Assembly: GCA_021772935.1 (NCBI GenBank)
Contig: JAJFLA010000005.1
Coordinates: forward strand, 62,001 to 126,000
Source: Gammaproteobacteria bacterium
Lineage (GTDB): Bacteria; Pseudomonadota; Gammaproteobacteria; Xanthomonadales; SZUA-36
Reading direction: 5' to 3'
DNA: 64,000 nucleotides
This document shows, in pieces, positions 62,552-64,000 of this stretch. The position numbers and the translations under genes were made by a program. The stretch's first letter is position 1, and each line of letters opens with the position of its first letter. Below the pieces are notes generated by a model, which was not told the DNA's origin, did not search any database, and was given only the letters and a program-made list of their open reading frames with translations.

Positions 62552-63910
62552 TCATCCTTGAACCGGCAGACGCATGGTCACCAGCTCTTCTGCCGCGGTT
62601 GGGTGTATCCCTGTTGTATCGTCAAATTGTTGTTTTGTCAGACCGGATTTTATAGCAACTGCAAAGCCTTGCACAATTTCAGGCGCATCCATACCGACCA
62701 CATGCATACCAACAACCTTGCCTGATGATGCCTGCACCAGCAGTTTCATCATAGTTTTTTCTTCTCTGCCCGACAGAGTGTGCTTCATCGGCGTGAATAC
62801 AGATTTATAGATATCCAGCTTTCCATAATGGACAGCAGCCTCTTCTTCTGTATAGCCAACAGTAGAAACCGGTGGGTGTGAAAATACAGCAGACGGTATA
62901 AAGTCATGATTAACCGGTCGTGGATTCCCACCAAATTCAGAATCGGCAAATGCATGGCCCTCCATTAACGCCACCGGTGTCAGGTTGACACGATTGGTCA
63001 CATCACCCACGGCAAAAATATTTGGCAGGTTGGTACGTGAATACTCATCAACAGGAATCGTTCCACCCGGCAACGCGTGCACCCCGGCGGCGTGTAAACC
63101 AAGACTCCGCACATTTGGTACACGACCGGTGGCGTACATCACGGTGTCTGCCTGTAGCTCACTGCCATCTTCAAACCTCGCTGTTATCTGACCATCTGCA
63201 TGCCGGGTCAGTTCAGTAATATTGGTTTTTAAACGTATTTCAATACCTTTTTTCTCCATTTCGCCTGCCAGCGTGTCACGCACATCCTGGTCGAAGCTGC
63301 GTAGAATCTGGTCACCGCGATAGGCCTGTACCACCTCGGAACCCAAACCATTGAAAATACCGGCAAATTCACAGGCAATAAAACCACCACCGACAACGAT
63401 GACACGCCCAGGCAAGGATTCAAGATGAAAAGCCTCGTCTGAGGTAATGCTATGCTCAGCACCTGGAATATCCGGCACCCATGGGTGCCCACCGGTTGCG
63501 ATCAGTATCTTCTCGGCGCTGATTATATCCTCACCAAGCTGAACCTGGTGTGAATCCAGTAAAGTGCCATGTACGGGAAATAAGGTCACACCCGAATCAT
63601 CAAGCAGTCGCAAATACACCTGGTTGAGCCTGTCAATTTCGCGATTCTTGTTCTCAATCAGACGCGGCCAACTGAAACGTGTCTCACCGACTTCCCAACC
63701 ATAACCCTTGGCATCTTCGAACTCTTCAGCAAAATGAGAGGCATAGGAGAGTAGTTTTTTGGGTACGCAACCACGAATGACACATGTCCCCCCTACCCGG
63801 CTTGATTCACAAATACCAACACGCGCCCCATGCCCTGCTGCAATCCGCGCAGCGCGAACACCACCGGAGCCGGCACCTATGACAAACAGGTCAAAATCAA
63901 ATTTACTCAT
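62552..63910 (-). CDS. gor: Glutathione-disulfide reductase
   Basis: A 452-residue FAD enzyme keeping glutathione reduced with NADPH. The redox-active pair is in GGTCVIRGCVPKKLL (C-x4-C), the FAD motif is GAGSGGVRAARIAAGHGA, and GGGFIACEFAGIF is the NADP motif. The C-terminal HPTAAEELVTM supplies the catalytic His from the partner subunit. The window has other glutathione users (GST, S-formylglutathione hydrolase), though not adjacent. It probably forms an operon with the protease gene, whose start abuts its stop. Confidence 0.94.
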   Translation of the reverse strand: MSKFDFDLFVIGAGSGGVRAARIAAGHGARVGICESSRVGGTCVIRGCVPKKLLSYASHFAEEFEDAKGYGWEVGETRFSWPRLIENKNREIDRLNQVYLRLLDDSGVTLFPVHGTLLDSHQVQLGEDIISAEKILIATGGHPWVPDIPGAEHSITSDEAFHLESLPGRVIVVGGGFIACEFAGIFNGLGSEVVQAYRGDQILRSFDQDVRDTLAGEMEKKGIEIRLKTNITELTRHADGQITARFEDGSELQADTVMYATGRVPNVRSLGLHAAGVHALPGGTIPVDEYSRTNLPNIFAVGDVTNRVNLTPVALMEGHAFADSEFGGNPRPVNHDFIPSAVFSHPPVSTVGYTEEEAAVHYGKLDIYKSVFTPMKHTLSGREEKTMMKLLVQASSGKVVGMHVVGMDAPEIVQGFAVAIKSGLTKQQFDDTTGIHPTAAEELVTMRLPVQG

Positions 63911-64000
63911 TATTTCATCGCTATCCTAAAGTTGATGCGCCCCATTTTAACCATCAAATCTGTATTTGGGATAATCTTCTTTGTACATGAATGCCACATT

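Overview
The window reads as a chromosomal segment of a gammaproteobacterium, probably an uncultured heterotroph. The evidence is the ilvC-ilvG-ilvM type branched-chain amino acid operon with a leader-peptide attenuator, NADPH-type cysJIH, queA-tgt-yajC-secD-secF, a TonB-dependent receptor and RAYT-associated repeats. I cannot place it to genus. No rRNA, tRNA, CRISPR array, prophage or plasmid gene was recognised. Coding density is high and most gene groups look operonic.

Layout. 1-2.2 kb: the N-terminal half of IcmF (isobutyryl-CoA mutase fused to its G-protein), cut by the window edge, behind an adjacent MerR-type regulator with a perfect 16-bp palindrome upstream. 2.3-9.1 kb: a glutathione S-transferase, an AlkC-like DNA glycosylase, a secreted metallo-beta-lactamase-fold protein and an M16 lipoprotein peptidase. 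9.2-10.4 kb: a RAYT (REP-associated tyrosine transposase) gene with two 70-71-bp REPIN-like palindromes on each side. 10.5-17.8 kb: pyruvate phosphate dikinase, then cysJIH. 17.9-23 kb: a MarR-like regulator, a TonB-dependent receptor, an alpha/beta hydrolase and a CysB-type regulator. 23.4-33.9 kb, minus strand: a nine-gene Ile/Val/Leu operon, ilvC-ilvG-ilvM-leuA-ilvE-leuC-leuD-leuB-ilvA, preceded by a promoter, a 20-residue Leu/Val/Ile-rich leader peptide and an attenuator.

34.1-42.2 kb, plus strand and divergent from the biosynthetic operon: a leucine degradation cluster (leucine dehydrogenase, liuA, thiolase, liuB, liuC, liuE, a short-chain dehydrogenase and a small unknown protein) without liuD. 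Synthesis and breakdown of branched-chain amino acids therefore face away from one intergenic region. 42.5-51.2 kb: MscS channel, an encapsulated-ferritin-like protein without an encapsulin gene, a phytase-like esterase, S-formylglutathione hydrolase, a membrane thioredoxin, an alkyltransferase-like protein, a flavin-binding protein, a CTERM-tailed exported protein, an alpha/beta hydrolase, TrmJ and SuhB. 51.3-56.9 kb: queA-tgt-yajC-secD-secF. 57-63.9 kb: kynureninase, a very large secreted subtilase and glutathione reductase.

The most distinctive feature is a dispersed palindrome family with GGGGTCAG ends. I count eleven full 70-72-bp elements, five shorter hairpins with the same ends and several half copies. 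They sit between genes in 2-24 kb and 47-49 kb, and are absent from the amino acid operons and from the last 15 kb. One RAYT gene lies in their midst. Two of the elements supply the stop codon of a neighbouring gene, and one lies 18 bp from a start codon.
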